A stretch of 64,000 nucleotides of DNA, from NCBI RefSeq assembly GCF_000090795.2, contig NW_003546267.1, positions 176,526 to 240,525 on the forward strand. The letters are read 5' to 3'. Source of the stretch: Amphimedon queenslandica. Taxonomy: Eukaryota > Porifera > Demospongiae > Haplosclerida > Niphatidae. Shown one piece after another: positions 1-12,890 of this stretch. The notes under the pieces were generated by a model. That model ran no database searches. It was not told where the DNA came from and worked only from the letters and a program-made list of their open reading frames with translations. How positions within the stretch are numbered: the first letter of the stretch is position 1; each line of letters opens with the position of its first letter. Position numbers and translations under genes: made by a program.

Positions 1-832
1 ACCACCGCGATGCACATCTTACTGCTATTTACTGCCACACTATCTTCCTGCCATGTCATCTCCCCACTCTTACTGCGAAACCATCTCGCTGCTCCCGCAG
101 CTTCCCCATTATCTTGCTCTTACTGCCACACAAACTTTTTGCTCTTTGAGCCTCACCATGTCCCTGCTCTAAGTGAAAAACGAACTCCGTGCTCTCACTG
201 CCACAAAAACTCTGTTGACATTCCCAGACCATCTTCTTGCTGTCACAGCCACAACATCTCACTGCTCTAACTGCCACACCGTTGTCCTGAATTCGCTGCT
301 TCACAATCTTTCTGCTTCCACTGCCATACCATCTTGCCCTCACGGCCCCCTAATCCCTGCTCCCACTGCATCACCATTTCCTTGCCATCACTGCAGGACC
401 AACTCATTGTTTTCAGTGATTCAACATCTCCCTGGTGTCACTCCACACCAACTCCTTGTTTTTAAGGCCACACGATCTCCATGCTGTCAATGCCCACCAT
501 CTCCCAGCTCTCACTGCCTCACCATTTCCCGCTCTTACTGCCACACAAACTTGCTGCTTTTGGTACTTCACCATCTCCCTGCTCTCACTGCCACACCTTT
601 TGCTTGCTCACATTGCAACATTGTCTCTCCACTCTTACTGCCACACCATCACCCTGTATCACAGTTTCACTATCTGCCTGATGTCAATGCCACACCATTT
701 CATTGCTCTCACTACCTCACTATCTACCAGCTCTCGTGATCACATGATCTCCCGGTTTTTATTGCCACACCATCTGTCAGTTTTCACTACCACACAATCT
801 CCCTGCTCTCACTGATACACCATCTTATAACT
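1..832. repeat. 25-bp C/T-rich minisatellite array, block 1
   Basis: Degenerate head-to-tail copies of a ~25-bp unit close to CTGCTCTCACTGCCACACCA followed by TCTCC. Units drift by point changes and 1-2 bp indels. The array runs off the left edge of the window and passes directly into the 118-bp repeat near 832. Because 25 is one more than a multiple of three and the unit lacks plus-strand stop codons, all three plus frames stay open. The long His/Leu/Ser/Cys-rich ORFs here are therefore not evidence of a gene. Confidence 0.93.
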
Positions 833-3800
833 AAATATGAATGATAAAAGTTAGTCTGATCTGTCACGTGATACAAACTTTACATTAAAGGTGAGAAAAG
901 AAGAACCAGATAGTGAGAAACCAGGAGTCAATCCAACATTTTAAAAGTAACTTTAAATGTTGAAACTCTGTTCTCCGTCACTTCAAGCATTTTATGCTAC
1001 TTAATGAAATTGTAATTATGAAGAAACAAATAATATGAACCTATGAAATAAAGTATTATTTCAGAATCCAATCTTGAAGGATAACTCAGTCTGATCAGTG
1101 ACTTGCATTTCAAACTATACTATGACACGGAAAAGTTGGAACCACTATTGAAAAATATATAAGATGTGCATGAAATATCTATTCCAAACCAAACTTAAAA
1201 GTGTAACTAAGTTTCATTCTCATTATTATTTAAATATTACTATTAAACTTAAAATAGAAGTAACAAATTGTGAGAAGTATGTAATACATGAAACATTTTG
1301 AAATAACAATTAAATGGTATGAATTCAGTCTGATTAGTCACTCCTTGTATAAACTATATAATACGAGAAAGTAAGAAAAGAAGAATCAAATACCATAATT
1401 TGCCTTTTTTCGTACAAAGATTTTTCGTTTCAAAAAAATTCAAGTGGAAATATTTTCGTCTTCTCATAGTGTATGAAAATTTTTACAGTCTGAAAATTTA
1501 GCTTCTCTTGCATATACCTTGTCCTTTACCTACTGGTAACAAGGCCGCTATAGTAGTGTTTATTAGTGTACGGATAGTACTGGAGATGCAGCAATGACCA
1601 ATTTACGGAGAATAAAGAGAAACACTAAATGGCTACTTTTGTCACATGGTGGACTGTTTTATTTTATAACTCAGTAGTGAAGCAACTGATTGAAGTACAG
1701 CAATCACCAGTGGATAGTAGAGCTGCAGAAGATACCTACTTATCAGGCTATACCTTAGTCTTTCTTTGATAAATTAGATTACAAATTTTGGTTGCTCAAA
1801 AATTTTCGATTGAAATACTTTTGTCATTTTAGGACCATACGAAAATATTTCCACAACGAAAAAAAGGCAAATTATGGTAGCATGAAGCAGCAAATATAGC
1901 ATCAGTTTAGAACCAATTTCAAATGATAAGGCCTTAGTCTGATCACACACCTCTGGGATTGTTAATTATACTATAAAACTGACAAAAAAATTAGTGAAAA
2001 CAAAAAAAACATGACAAACTATTTCAAAATTAACCAATAAAAGTATGAAAAAAAGGAATACTGAGGATTATGAGTACTTAAAACATTATAAAACAAAACA
2101 TTAGTGATAACATCTGAGTGAAATACATCATTTCAGTTATTAAACTGAAACTAAGAAAAAAATGTACACATTGTTTTCGAATCAATCACAAATGATGAGA
2201 AATCATGAGGTCATAGCAGTCTTGTGTTTTAAACCTTTCTATGACACTAAATAAACAAACAATTAGTACATATATTAAAGACCAATTTTAAATGATATTA
2301 CTGAGTATGATGAGTCACTCCTGGTATAAATTATACAACTAAAGTGTGAAAAGAATAAACCAATCCTACAAAATTAGTGCACAAACATTTTTCAGCAGAA
2401 ATTAAAATGATAAAAAGTAAATTTGACCAGTGAATTTTGGAATAACTATACCCAAACCAAGAAAAGAGAAGAAAGTAGGCAGTCTGTAGTACATAAACAT
2501 TTTACATCCTTTTTCAATAATTAGAAGTCAACTTGATCAGTCACTTCTAGTATTTAAAACAATACTATGAAACTGAAAGACACAAAATAGGAGCCACTAT
2601 CAACATAATCAGAATCAACTTGAAATAATAAGAACTCAGTTTGGTTACTGAATTCTGGTATTTTAAAGTATACTATAAAAATGAGAAAAGAAATACAAAT
2701 ATTGCAAAATAAGTAACTGTACATGCAACTTATTTTTTAAAACCAAACAGAAAAGATGAAGCTATGTCAGATGAGTCACTTCTCGTACAAACTATACTAT
2801 GTATCCAGGATGAAAAGAAACAAATAGTAGGAAGTCAGTACAACATAAAAGAATGTTTGAAAAACCACCATAAAATAATATGTCACTCCTGGTATGCTAT
2901 ACTGCACTATGAAGCTTAAAAAACAGAAGTCAAATGTGTTTTGAAAACAAACGTAATTGATAAAAACTGTGTGATCAGTCACTTTTGGTAAAAAAACTTC
3001 AAAAATAAAAAAAACAAAGAAAGATGTCGGTACTACATGAAACATTTTCCAAACCAATTTCAAATATTAACTCAGTCTCATCAGTCACTTTTGATTTTTA
3101 AAACTACTGTAGAAATGAGAAAAGGAGAAAAAAATACTGAGTTATAAGAACAATTCTAAAACAAAACAAAAGGTATCAAAACTAATTTTGTCATCGTTCT
3201 TTGCATTAACCATACTGTGTAAGTGAAAGAAACAAAACGAGAGGTCAATCCAACATCAATTAATATTTGAGATGCCAACATTAAATAATTAAAACTCAAT
3301 CTGATCAGTCACTGTTGTTTTTATAGAAAACTGAGAAAACAGGGAACAAGTAGTCAAAAGTGAGTAAGAGATGAAACATTTTAGGAAAAACTCAAATGGT
3401 AGGAGAACTCAGTCTGATCAGTCACTATTGGTATACACAATACTATATTATACTATTGGTATACACAATACTATATTATATGACTGAAGAAAAGAAAAAT
3501 AAAAAAAATGTAACATGAAACATAGAAACATAGCAAACTCAAATGAAAAACTGTCCGTTTAGTAACTTTCGCTTTTTTAAACTATAGTGTCAATTTAAAC
3601 AAAGAAGCAAATAGATAGGGTACTAAATGAAACATTAATTAAAACCAACTCAAATAATAACTGTGTCATCAGCCACTTCTGGTACAAAAAGTTGAAAAAA
3701 AGCAAAAAGTAAAGTCAGTAGTACATAAAACACCATTATGAAAGTAACATTAAATGACAACTCATTCTGATGAGTAACTTTCACTAATAAGCTGCACTAT

Positions 3801-4016
3801 AAAAGTTTGAAAAGACGAAACAAATAGTGAGAATTAAGTAGTAGTGTAGACACATCTCCTTAAAACTAATTTTGAATAATCAGAAAGTAACTTGGTCAGG
3901 CACTTCCGTTGTTTTAAATGATGCAATGAAATAACAAACAAATAATAAAATGTAATTCTAAAACCAAATAAAAAGGATGAAAAGTAAGTCTAATCTGTAA
4001 CTCCTTGTATAAAGAA
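833..4016. repeat. ~118-bp A-rich satellite array, block 1
   Basis: Diverged tandem copies of a unit containing, in order, CTCAGTCTGATCAGTCACTT, a GGTATAAACTATACTATGAA-like stretch, GAGAAAAGAAGAAACAAATA, GTACATGAAACATTTT and AAACCAACTCAAATGATAA. Spacing of the TCAGTCTGATCAGTCAC core is about 115-120 bp (for example near 3062, 3295 and 3409). A 485-bp MITE interrupts the array at 1393-1877. The array ends where a hairpin-ended element begins. No coding potential is seen. Confidence 0.9.
1393..1877. mobile_element. TA-flanked MITE in the 118-bp satellite
   Basis: The 485-bp insertion has terminal inverted repeats: the left end reads CCATAATTTGCCTTTTTTCG and the right end is its near reverse complement (GGCAAATTATGG). 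TA lies on both sides (1391-1392 and 1878-1879). Removing the element with one TA restores the satellite motif CAAATAG, which supports these boundaries. It has no ORF of note. TA duplication and these termini fit a non-autonomous Tc1/mariner-superfamily element; family assignment is inference. Confidence 0.82.
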
Positions 4017-4535
4017 TTAGTAGCGCAGTAGCGTTAATAAGTAGTATTCACCCCCAAACATAATGGCTGCCACGAATTCTGCAGCCTTGTCATACCGGTA
4101 AAACGAGTTCCTATGCTTACCAGACTCTTTTGAGGACCTTACCTTGACCAGAGGACTCCATTGGTACCACTAGCGTGGCTCTAAACCTTGTCTAAGAGAA
4201 AGCCAAAAATCGGAGAACCAGCCGTTTTGTTCAGCCACCTTTTATCATCTTCATCATCAAGAAGTCATGTCAATCTAGTTGTTGGTGTGTATCTCAGGAT
4301 AAATTGGTGCTACAAGGATAATTCTTACACAAATCTACTCTAACAGTCTTTGCGCAGGCACATGTCCCATCAGATCATTCTTCAAGCAAGGAAAAAGTTA
4401 TACAGTGACTGCTTGATTTAGCCATCTTTGCTGCATGCCGCCATTTTGTTAATGAAAGAAGAATGTGCTCCAAAATTTGGGAGTGGTCGCGCATGCTCAG
4501 AGCTAGAGATCAGATCTGCAGCTCTAATTAAACGT
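4017..4535 (+). mobile_element. Hairpin-ended element, 5' part (copy 1)
   Basis: The sequence starts with a small imperfect palindrome (TTAGTAGCGC, AGTA, GCGTTAATAA) and then follows the same order as the copies at 34334-35556 and from 48039: CACCCCCAAACAAAATGGCT-like start, CCAGAGGACTCCA, CATGTCCCATCAGATCATTC and GCGCATGCTCAG. Similarity stops after the GATCTGCAGCTCT motif, so only the first ~0.5 kb is present. It abuts the 118-bp satellite directly on the left. The short reading frame found in other copies is broken here by an early stop. Confidence 0.8.
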
Positions 4536-5300
4536 ATGTAAAATTAGAAAATGAAAATTGAAGCAATGGAAGCGAGTGACATCATGTGGAGATTAATTAT
4601 TTTCTTTAGTTATTGATTGCATAGTGTTTTAGTTTGTTTCTATAGGTAATGATTGCTGAACTGGAAGAACACTTACTTGCCCTAATGTTAGTATGCCAAG
4701 CAGTTTCAAAATGAATATTGCATCACCTTATTACAGTTTTAATTGTACATTTTCTGAATGTTTAATTGTTTATATATTCTGTAGTACTGTAGGTCGGGAT
4801 ATATTTGTGGCGACTTATTTTTGCTTTTTTTTCCACACTCAGCAATTACCATGACTATCATATGCAATTTTAATTGAAAAACCCGCAATAATAATAGCAA
4901 AAGGACTTTGTTGCAGTGTTGTTTGGTTGTTCTTCTTGCTCCTTAATATCTTCGGAGCTGTTTCAAACCAGAGCTACTCTCTTCACATTGCCTTCCCGTT
5001 TCTTGGCCCAATCTTGGGACTCTCCACCCTTTTCGATTTGGGCGTGGTTACCAGCTAGTGGAGTGGCAAGGATTAACAGCAAAGAGCTCAAAGGTAGTGG
5101 TCCATACAAAATGATACTAAGAACTGAATGGCTCCAACTAAAGCTGCTAAAAAATCAATAATTTCCGTATAGTGGAAACTTTCTGCTAAGAACCTTAGAA
5201 AACTAATGAAAGAAAAAAGGGCGAGGCATAAAGCAGTGTAGTGATGATGACAGGTACGATATCACTTGAGAGCCTGTATCAGGTTCCAGTGCTAGTGTAG
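4536..5300. other. No recognisable gene
   Basis: AT-rich sequence between the hairpin element and the Helitron remnant. An 81-codon open frame at 4916-5161 has no recognisable family, and its composition does not differ from the surroundings. I see no repeat or inverted terminus here. Confidence 0.5.
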
Positions 5301-8300
5301 AATGCAAGCATGGCATCATTAATGAAGTGTTGTGTGATGATGTTGCAGAGCAGGAAGTTATTTCTTGCTTTGTGAGTGATCATAATCCAAAGTTATGTGA
5401 TGTCATAGATTATGTAGCACCTTCTGCTGCTGATGGGTCAGACCCTTTTGTTCTTTCTGATCCCCCAGAAAGTAATAATTCGTCTGTGTGGGATCATAGC
5501 CCTCCAGAGTTGTGTAATGTCACATTTTGAAGTTGCTACTACTCAGGAATATCTAGCTGTCAGAGAGAGACAGTTAAAGCAAAAAAGGAATATGTTGAGA
5601 CTTGACTATTATGAAAATCGTAAAAAAACCTTGCACAATCAAAAAAATATTGGGCCAAAAGTAACAAAAAATATCAGATTATCTTTAAAAAATATCGTGC
5701 AAAAAATCAGAGTATTTAAGAAAATATCATGCCTCTCACTGTGAAGATAGATCAGAAACATTTATAGATAATTATATTGCTAATGGTTAATAAAGATTAG
5801 ATGGTTTTAAGGATAATTATGCTTCTAGTTTAGAACAAAGGAAAAAACTATAAATGAGTATTACGCCTCTCATAGTCAGCAAATAAAAGATAATGCTAGA
5901 GGGCATTATGATGCTGTGGCTAACAAGAAATCTGAAGCTAAGACAAAACTATAAAATAAAGCATAACTTAAATCGACTAAGAAAAAGTGCATCAGCTTAG
6001 AAGAGATCTAAAATCATAGCAAAAATATTGCAAAAGAGACAAAAGAACTTGGCATATTATAACATAATTTTTTCAAATTAGAACAAAACAGACGATCTAG
6101 ATACAATGTAGCTGAACCAAAAATTGATTTAAAAAACAGATACATAACAATAATTTGACAAAAACTTGCTAAGTATGAAAGAGTACAAAGGCAATTGAAG
6201 TTGCTTTTGATATTGATAAGTTCTTGCCAATTGCTGTCATTCAGTCGGGTATTAATTTAATTGCAGCTAAGAGACTTGTTACTGTAATATTCAATGTACA
6301 TAGACATTTTGCTGGAATGCTTCTGGGGTGATTGAGAAAGTTCATAATAATACATATATTGGCAATGGGGAATTTGGTGCTTCATATCACGTGGCCAGTT
6401 GTGAGCCACACTTTTACCAAGCATGCTATAAATATGCCCCATCAACTGTCAATAATAATAGTTTAATTTTAAATGATGATTATTAAGCAAAACTTATCGA
6501 CAGTTGTTTCAATGACGATATTGAAGACATTATAAGCAAATATGCAGAGTAAGACATACAAAAAGATAATGTCGTTACTAGCGACAGAAATGTAGATAGT
6601 GGTAAGAGGGTTGAAGAAAGAACTCTAAAAATAGCATGTACTGACAATTGTAAACCAGTGACAGATTTTCAAATTAAAACAGTCAAAGATTAAAAAGAAG
6701 CATTCAGTGAGCCCGCTAAAGATCTTCGAAAAATTTTGAGAGACATAGACACAGGTTTCCCAAATGAGCATGATTGACAAAAGAATGGTCATCCGTTGAC
6801 TTGTTATGAGGATGACAGTACATGTAAAAGCAAGCTAAAAATACTGAGAGCTGCTTCTCCTCTGTCCCATACTAGGCACTTTTCTGCATAATGTTTATCA
6901 AGCCAGAAATTACGATGAGGCTGCCAATCTAATAGATCAAGCATTGAGTGAAGGAGATGTGGATGTTTCGATTAAAATTGCAACCGAGTATGATCCAAAC
7001 AACGAAAAGAGTGATGTCAACCATTTTCTTTCATCTAGATATGACGAGACTGATAGCAACATAAATTTAAGGAATCCAGACTTAGAAGTGAAGCTACTTA
7101 AAAAAACTGTGAACCTGATAGCTGAGTTCCAAAAGGAAATCAACAATCAAAACAAGCATGCTTTTTGTAACTGCAGGAGATTAATGAGACGTAGTAATCT
7201 TGCCAAAGTTTTTGATAAGGACAGAGAGTGAAGCTTGGAGACAATTGGAATCCTTCTTCACCGAGCAAAAAAAGTCATCGAAACAGCCAACAGTGCTACC
7301 AGTAGTATGGTGGAGGAAGCAACCAATTAGGACATTTTAGGCTTCCGATCCTACACGATTCAGAACATGAATTCAAATTTAAGAGTGACATCCAGCCATA
7401 CAAGATGACACATGTCATGGAAGACCCACTCGGTAACAGACAGATGCACTTGGATGTCATGTGCTTTCCTACTCTGTTTCCAACTGGGAAGTTTCGAAAG
7501 TATCATCCCAGGCCAGTGAATCTAAATTTAGATAATGTCTCAAATTTTGAGCAAAGATTCTAGATATCGATTGTGCCACTCTGACCTCTTCTACTATCTC
7601 AGAATCAAACAGATGAAGGAGTTGAAGGGTGGCATATTTAAACTGCTCAATACAGTGAAAGGTCCCTCCATGACTGCTGCACAGTTCGCAGACCAAGTCA
7701 AAACGAATATATAGCTACTTCCAGAGGCTCCGTACCTTTATGAACTCTGTTCGTGGCTCAAACCAATACTGGTACCTGAGAAAAAGTGAAGTGAAATGCA
7801 TGATAGCAGAGTTTGGGTCTCCCACTTCACTATTTTTGCTCAACCTCGATAGCTAATGCTCTAGTTGTTGGTTGAGAGTTGAGCCGAAGATGTCGTGAGA
7901 TTCATAGACGAAAGAGTAACTTGTAACATACCAAATCAAGATACCTGTCAACAGTTACACAAAATTGTGACTAGGTACCAGTTACACAAGTGCAGCAATT
8001 ATGGTAAAAAAGAGAGTTTATTTGTTACAAGCGCAAATTTGGATTTCCTCGCCCAGTTTCTGAAGAAACGGTACTGACAATTGTCCGACAAAGCATGAAA
8101 GCAGAGAAAAGGATGCATCACCTTAAACAGAGAGAGGAAGAAGTGAGAGTCATGATAACAATCCTCTGCTTCTGTTGTTATGGAAGGCTAATATCAATAT
8201 ATCCTTTACCAGTGAGTGTTCTCTAGCTCTGGCCAATTATGTAAGTGGCAAGTGACAAAGGCAGAGAGGGGTCACATGCAGGATCTCTGGCAAGTCATCT

Positions 8301-9270
8301 TAAATGATAGATGCATCTACAGTTAATTGTTCAGAATCGACATAAGATGTCTCAACAGCCGACCAATTTGACTATAGGAAACATGTGATTATTACTCGGT
8401 GAGCCACTTTGTAGAAAATTGAGAGAAGTATCATGGATTGACATAGAAATGCCACATAAAAAAAACAAAATTTATGAAAGAAAGTCGGTAAAATTGAAAA
8501 AATAGCAAACGATCCATCAACTGAAAACTTTCATGGGAAGGGCCTTGTCACTCACATTTATCCAAACAGAGCCCAAGAACATGAAGAGTATTGCCTTTAT
8601 GACTTTGTAGCCAAACTCAATTACAAGGGCAAAGACAAAAACGGTAAACAAATTTATAGACCGCTACAGAAAGAGCGCCTGCCTAACTATATTGATATCG
8701 ATGTCTATGAAGAAAATCAGAGTTTCTATGATGCCATCATTCTCCTTTTTGTGCCATTTACAAACGAGAATGAATTAGTCAAAAGATGGCAAAACTGTTC
8801 GATCGCCACATTGTCGACCACCAAAGGTGTGTTGAAGCAAACAAGAAATTCAGAAAGTTGCTCAAATGTAGAAAAATAATAAAAGACATACAAGATGCCA
8901 GAGCAGCCAACAGATGAGATAAAAATTATGTGTAAGATGACAATCCGCAACTGATGGGACAGATTAAAGATGCAATAAATGACGTGAAATATGGACACTG
9001 GATCTAGTCTGACTCTACAAGAGAATCGATGCTAAATGTAGACCAGAAACGCATCTTTGATCACGTAAAAGCTCATCAGTTCAGGCAGATTGAATACAAA
9101 AAGAAATCAAAACAAGAGAAAGAACAATCAGAAAGTTTGTAGCCATTGCACATGTTCATCAGTGGCGTAGCTAGCGCTGATAAATCTTTTGTTTTTGAGG
9201 CAATTGAAGCAATAGTAAAAAGCCTCTGGTCAACACTGACCAAACAGACATGTGACACATAAAGGACCTG
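5300..9270 (+). pseudogene. Decayed Helitron Rep/helicase-type ORF
   Basis: Fragments in shifting plus frames align in order with animal Helitron proteins. An N-terminal stretch (about 5540-5970) has repeated Lys/Tyr-rich segments such as LDYYENRKK and KKYHASHCEDRSE. A Helitron-like N domain follows near 7380-7560, with the diagnostic FPTLFPTGKFRKYHPR. Near 8540-8830 lies a conserved middle segment with DFVAKLNYKGKDKNGKQIY and LPNYIDIDVYEEN. Dozens of stops and frameshifts separate the blocks, so this is a dead copy. I could not identify intact Rep HUH residues or a complete helicase domain. It sits inside the satellite region and is followed by an OTU-like segment that probably belonged to the same element. 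Family assignment rests on motif recall, not on a search. Confidence 0.75.
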
Positions 9271-9800
9271 ATGTACAGCTCAGCTGTCCAAACATTCAGA
9301 CATGAATCCCCATCAGAAATGATGGAAATTGTTTCTTCAGGTCAATTTCTCATGTCATAACTGAAAATTAACAGGAACACAGAAATTTTCTTCATAGTGG
9401 TGGAATATTTAAGAGGAAGTTCTCATTTGTTTGTTTATTGCCTTGAAAGCACATAGTATGATGTAAATGCTCCTGATACTTTAGCAACAATTAACTCAGA
9501 CATTAAGAGGTCCAGAATGGCTAGAGACAGAAGTTGGGCTTCAGCTTTTGAGGTATATGCTTTGGCCCATTTACTGAAGATCTACCTTTAACTTCAAGGA
9601 TGAGTGCAGGTGTGTGATTAACAGTCGACAAAGATTTCGACCTGTGGAGTGGATTAATAACAGCTGGACTGTTCCACTTACAATGGCTGGCCAGCATGTA
9701 CAGGATTTAAGTCATGCACCAGCTCTCTATCTCTATAATCAACCAAATCATAATAACAGTTCTAATGGATTAAATCAAATGCAAATATGTGCAGAGAATT
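9270..9800 (+). pseudogene. OTU-like cysteine protease remnant (Helitron cargo)
   Basis: In one frame near 9304-9360 the sequence reads RNDGNCFFRSISHVIT, which matches the D-G-N-C-F-F-R catalytic-cysteine motif of OTU (ovarian tumour) proteases. A VVEYLR segment follows in another frame near 9395. Near 9515-9590 comes RMARDRSWASAFEVYALAHL, matching the conserved W-x-x-x-x-E segment. At the end, ALYLYNQPNHNN occupies the place of the usual C-terminal catalytic-His block, but the canonical His-aromatic pair is changed. Stops and frameshifts make it non-functional. OTU domains are known cargo of many animal Helitrons, and this one lies directly downstream of the Helitron remnant. The link between the two is inferred from position. 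Confidence 0.66.
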
Positions 9801-9801
9801 T

Positions 9802-10037
9802 GTGACCATAGTTGACAAAAGGTACCTTACGGTGGATTTTTCAATTAATCATTATGATGAAAAATATCAACCTGTGAGTGCTGCATTACACAACTATTGT
9901 TTCTAAAAGTAACATAGTAACTTTTGCATCCTCTGGAGTATGTTTATGATAAGAGGAGCACAGAAAGTTAGATTTCTAAGGCTATAAAGACCTATTTTTC
10001 TATCCACCATAAGGTACGTTTTCTCAATTATGGTCAC
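9802..10037. mobile_element. MITE with GTGACCATA termini, copy 1
   Basis: The 236-bp element has inverted ends: the left reads GTGACCATAGTTGACAAAAG followed by GTACCTTACGG, and the right is its near reverse complement (CCATAAGGTACG to TATGGTCAC). Short T runs flank both sides, so a 3-4 bp target duplication is possible but not clear. A second complete copy is at 37614-37841. There is no ORF. It is inserted just 3' of the OTU-like remnant. Confidence 0.82.
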
Positions 10038-10147
10038 TTTTATTGTGTAGTTACATCAATAGCAGATGCTGATAATGACAATACTGGTGCTAAATATACA
10101 TTTAATGATGACAAAAAGAAGGTTGATAAAAAGAATAATTAATGAGA

Positions 10148-10480
10148 GGCCATAATATTTATGGCCATAGCTTAAAATGAATAATAAAATGAGACAAGTG
10201 TTGTATTGGCCATAGCTCTGAATGAATAATGATATGACACAGTGTCGTGTTGGCCATAGCCTAAAATGAATTATTAATGACAAGGTGTCTTATTGGCCAT
10301 AGCTTAAAATGAGTTAATTAAAGAACAGTGTCATAATGGCGATAGCGTATAATGAATATGGATGAGACAGTGTCATATTGGCCATAGCTGATAATAAATA
10401 ATATGAGACACTGATAAAGGCGATGAAAATACATGAATAATGAACTAGATAGACAGTGTCATATTGGCCAATTTAAAGAA
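10148..10480. repeat. ~43-44 bp tandem repeat
   Basis: About seven to eight diverged units carry the core TATTGGCCATAGCTTAAAAT followed by GAATAAT and GAGACAGTGTCA. The GGCC cores start near 10163, 10208, 10252, 10295, 10338 and 10380, giving a period of 42-45 bp, with further decayed units to about 10475. Many stops; non-coding. Confidence 0.85.
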
Positions 10481-10701
10481 TAAGACGAATAGTGATTGTT
10501 GAGACACTGAAACATTTAATGTAATGACAGTTTCTTTCGAGACAGCGATATGGTCATCATTTTCCCCTTCAATACCAGCTTGACCTCATCGAGGTGAAGG
10601 GGTGACAACAGTTAGGACACACTGCCCTTACTGGCTAACAAAGCTGGCATTATGTATGTTGCATGGTTATATATATAATATTATAAAAAAATTAACACCA
10701 T

Positions 10702-11103
10702 TAAAAAAAGATTGAGTACAATTCATGGTATCTAATTGTCAAGAAAAAATAGAAACAAGGACAAGTAGGATTCCAAATGACCGATTCTTCCAAGCGGCCA
10801 ATTATAGATTATTCCAAACGACTGACTATACCCATACAAACGAAAATACGAAATAAAAATCTTACTGTCGTGAAGCAAATTCTACTCTACATTATAAGGT
10901 GATACACGTTTTTTTACATATTAACATTGAAAGTACAATGTAGAGTAGAATTGGCTTCCGGAGAGTAGGATTTTCATTTAGTATTTTCGTTTGTATGGGT
11001 TTAGTCAGTTGTTCAGAATAATCTGTTTGGAATCCTACTTGTCCTTGTTTCCATTAGTTTTTTGACAAATTGACACACTGAATCCTACTCAATCGTTTTT
11101 TTT
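10702..11103. mobile_element. Foldback element related to the hairpin-ended family
   Basis: Long imperfect inverted repeats span almost the whole element. The outer arm begins with an A run and GATTGAGTA and ends with TACTCAATC and a T run. Nested inside are GGACAAGTAGGATTCCAAA and its complement, then AATTCTACTCTACATT and its complement around a short loop near 10910-10930. The inner arms match the 3' hairpin of the 1.22-kb element at 34334-35556, so the two families share a terminal module. The 118-bp satellite resumes right after it. Confidence 0.75.
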
Positions 11104-12890
11104 TATTTTTGTAATAGCTTTATACTTTGAAACTGAGAAAAAACAGTGAGGAGTCACCATAACATAAAACATGCTTCTACAAGGAACATCAAATAACAAC
11201 TCAATCTGAACAGTGACTATAAAAGTGAGAAAAGGAAACAAATAAACAAAAGTGAGTACATAATAAAACATGTAAGAATCACTTTCAAATGATTAGAACT
11301 CATTCTCAAATGTCACTTCTGGTATAAACTATACTATGAAGGTGAGAAAAGAAGAAACACAGAGCGAGATCATGAAGAACTTGACACATATCAGAATCAA
11401 CATCAAATGAATGGAACTATCACTTCTGGAATTTTTAACCATACTTTGCAGCTGAGAAAAGAAACAAGGACTGAAAAATCAGTGTTAGGAGAAACATTTT
11501 AAAAGCTAATCTTAAATCATTAGAACTCAGTTTGATCAGTGAGTCTTTATATGCACCATACTATAAAAATGAGAAATGAAGAAACAAATAGTGAAAATTT
11601 GGTGTAAAAACTTACCTCAAAAAAGAAATGTTTGATCTGTCACTTGTATTGTTAACTATACTAAGAAACTAAAAAAAGAATGAAACAATTAGTAACAAGT
11701 GGTACATGAAGCATCATTTAAAACCTAGCTCAAATGATAGTAACTCAGTCTGATCATGACTTCTTGTATTATAAAATATGCCATGAAAGAATAAAAAGTA
11801 AAAGAAATAGTAACTTTGACAAACAAAATGAATCATTCAAGAACCCTACTTGCAATGACAAAAATGCAGTTTGCTTTGTCACTTCCGGTATATTTAACTA
11901 TACCATTCACTTGAGAAGAAAAGTAACAACTACAGAGAAATAAGTGGTTCACGACATATTTTAAAACACCTTAAATGATAAAACTGTCTGATCAGACACA
12001 ACTGGTATAACCAATATTGTGAAACTAAGGAAATGAAAACCAGTGAAGAGTCAGTAAAACAACAAACATTTTAAAAACAAACCAAAGGAAATAAGGCTGC
12101 TGGTATTTAAAACCATAATATGAAAGTAAGAAAAAACAAACATTAAAAAACCAAACAAAAAGGAAAGAACTAAGTTTGATCACTATACCATACTACGAAA
12201 CTAAGAAAACAAGAAACAAACAGTAGTAAGACAAGAAACATCCCTTGGAACACCAACCTCATCAATAGTGCTCTCATTAGTCACTCCTAGTATTTTACAC
12301 TTTGCTATGAAAATCAGAAAAGTAGAAACAAATAGTCAAAAGTGAGTACGACATGATACATCAATTTAAAACAATACTCAAATAATAAGAAATTCTCATA
12401 AGTCACTTCTGGTATAAACTACACTATAAAGGTGAGAATAAAAGAAAGTATTAGGGAGAAGTTGGTAGGACATAAAACATTACTTCTAATAACCAATTTT
12501 AAATATTAGGAACTCAGTTTAATTGGTCACTCCTGGTCATTTAAACTGTACTACAAAAAAGAGAAAAGAAGACGTAAATACTGAGAAATAAGGAGAACAT
12601 AAAAAATTACTTTCAAACCCAAGCAAAGGGATAAAACTTTGTTTCATCAGTCACTCCTGGTATAAATTTTACCATGAAACTGAGAAAAGATGAAGCGAAG
12701 TGAGAAGTGAGAACATGATATATTACTGAAACCAACCTCAAAAGATAACTTAATCTCAGCAGTAACTCTCGTGATTTTAAACAACACTATTAAACTGAGA
12801 AAGGAGGAAACAAAAAGTCGAAAGTGAGTAGGACATTAAACTTTAAAAAGAACTCAATTTAAAAGAACTGAGTCTATTGAGTCAATCCAA
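11104..12890. repeat. ~118-bp A-rich satellite array, block 2
   Basis: Same unit as block 1 (TCAGTCTGATCAGTCACTT, AACTATACTATGAAACTGAG, AGAAGAAACAAATAGTGAG), diverged, spaced by about 115-120 bp. It runs from the foldback element into a short 25-bp repeat piece at about 12891. No gene is seen. Confidence 0.88.

Noticed and set aside
173-739. 188-codon ORF rich in His, Leu, Ser and Cys as a possible zinc-binding protein
   Set aside because: It lies wholly in the 25-bp array; all three frames are open with the same 25-residue pattern, so openness is a property of the repeat.
10148-10480. Evenly spaced repeats as a CRISPR array
   Set aside because: Units are contiguous and diverged without constant repeat plus unique spacer structure, and the DNA is eukaryotic.
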